A DNA stretch of 33,459 bases, taken from contig CALWDJ010000025.1 in NCBI GenBank assembly GCA_944376655.1, positions 1-33,459 of the forward strand, read 5' to 3'. The notes beneath the pieces were generated by a model that was not told the DNA's origin, did not search any database, and saw only the letters and a list, made by a program, of their open reading frames with translations. Shown piece after piece: positions 33,388 to 33,459 of this stretch. Each line of letters starts with the position of its first letter. Position 1 is the first letter of the stretch. A program made the translations under genes and the position numbers. Source of the DNA: an uncultured Clostridia bacterium. Lineage in GTDB: Bacteria > Bacillota > Clostridia > Oscillospirales > Acutalibacteraceae.

Positions 33388-33459
33388 AAACCACCGGTTC
33401 AACCGGTGGTTTGCTCCACCCCTATAAGGGGTGATTACTGGCTTGACCCCTAAAAGGGG
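33388..33459. mobile_element. hairpin cluster resembling an IS200/IS605-type element end
   Basis: Three hairpins follow closely: AAACCACCGGT-TCA-ACCGGTGGTTT (33388-33412), CACCCCT-ATA-AGGGGTG (33417-33433) and CCCCT-AAA-AGGGG (33447-33459, running off the window). Subterminal hairpins of this type mark the ends of IS200/IS605-family insertion sequences in clostridia, as I recall them. No transposase is in the window, so this would be the edge of an element lying outside it. A MITE-like remnant is the alternative. Confidence 0.45.

Larger units (their letters stand above)
33128..33459. other. 332-bp noncoding end of the window
   Basis: It holds a small hairpin (33156-33173), a second hairpin (33221-33241), a strong terminator (33245-33275), a direct repeat TGTGATTTTT at 33277 and 33310, and a cluster of three hairpins from 33388 to the window end. 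No coding frame of note is present. Confidence 0.75.

Noticed and set aside
33388-33459. CRISPR-like repeat arrangement
   Set aside because: The hairpins differ in sequence from each other and there are no equal-length spacers or cas genes.

Overview
The window looks like a carbohydrate-utilisation locus from an anaerobic, fibre-degrading Firmicute, probably a gut or rumen clostridial lineage of the Ruminococcus/Oscillospirales kind. The basis is moderate GC content, AGGAGG-type ribosome sites with some TTG and GTG starts, lipoprotein signal peptides, two-permease sugar ABC transporters without their own ATPase, and a type I dockerin. No rRNA, tRNA or marker gene is present, so the taxonomy is inference. 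All twenty genes are on the + strand with short gaps or overlaps, so the locus is probably one or a few long transcripts.

Layout. (1) 1-12586, transport and sensing block: the tail of a GH63/trehalase-like (alpha/alpha)6 glycosidase, a very large solute-binding protein with sugar-binding-like N-terminal domains, a permease pair, an NHL-repeat/Yip1 membrane protein, a DUF5696-type lipoprotein, and a second permease pair. (2) 12609-19099, surface block: a 1725-aa membrane-anchored protein with six copies of a beta-rich module and a GH16-like domain lacking its acid/base Glu, then a membrane-anchored GH29-like protein. (3) 19096-24204, cytoplasmic block: a xylose-isomerase-like TIM barrel protein, a Gfo/Idh/MocA dehydrogenase, a GH95 enzyme and a cytoplasmic GH29-like protein. 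(4) 24260-29733: a second solute-binding lipoprotein and a 1341-aa secreted protein joining a GH29-like domain, four copies of the same beta-rich module, and a dockerin. (5) 29734-33127: a nonsense-interrupted gene remnant and three alpha/beta-hydrolase esterases, one of them CE15-like. (6) 33128-33459: a strong terminator and a cluster of hairpins resembling an insertion-sequence end.

How the genes may work together (inference): the anchored and dockerin-borne proteins capture and trim a decorated plant or host glycan at the surface. The solute-binding proteins and permeases import oligosaccharides, powered by an ATPase encoded elsewhere. Inside the cell, GH95, GH29-like, esterase, dehydrogenase and isomerase-like proteins remove deoxy-sugar or galactose caps, esters and unusual linkages. 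The substrate cannot be fixed from sequence. GH95 suggests terminal L-fucose or L-galactose, and CE15 suggests esterified glucuronic acid.

Most interesting points: a beta-rich module present in ten copies across two proteins; the dockerin protein that recombines the domains of two adjacent surface genes; three GH29-like paralogues, one per compartment, all lacking the fucose-binding His-His pair; and a dehydrogenase/isomerase pair compatible with oxidation-dependent glycoside cleavage.
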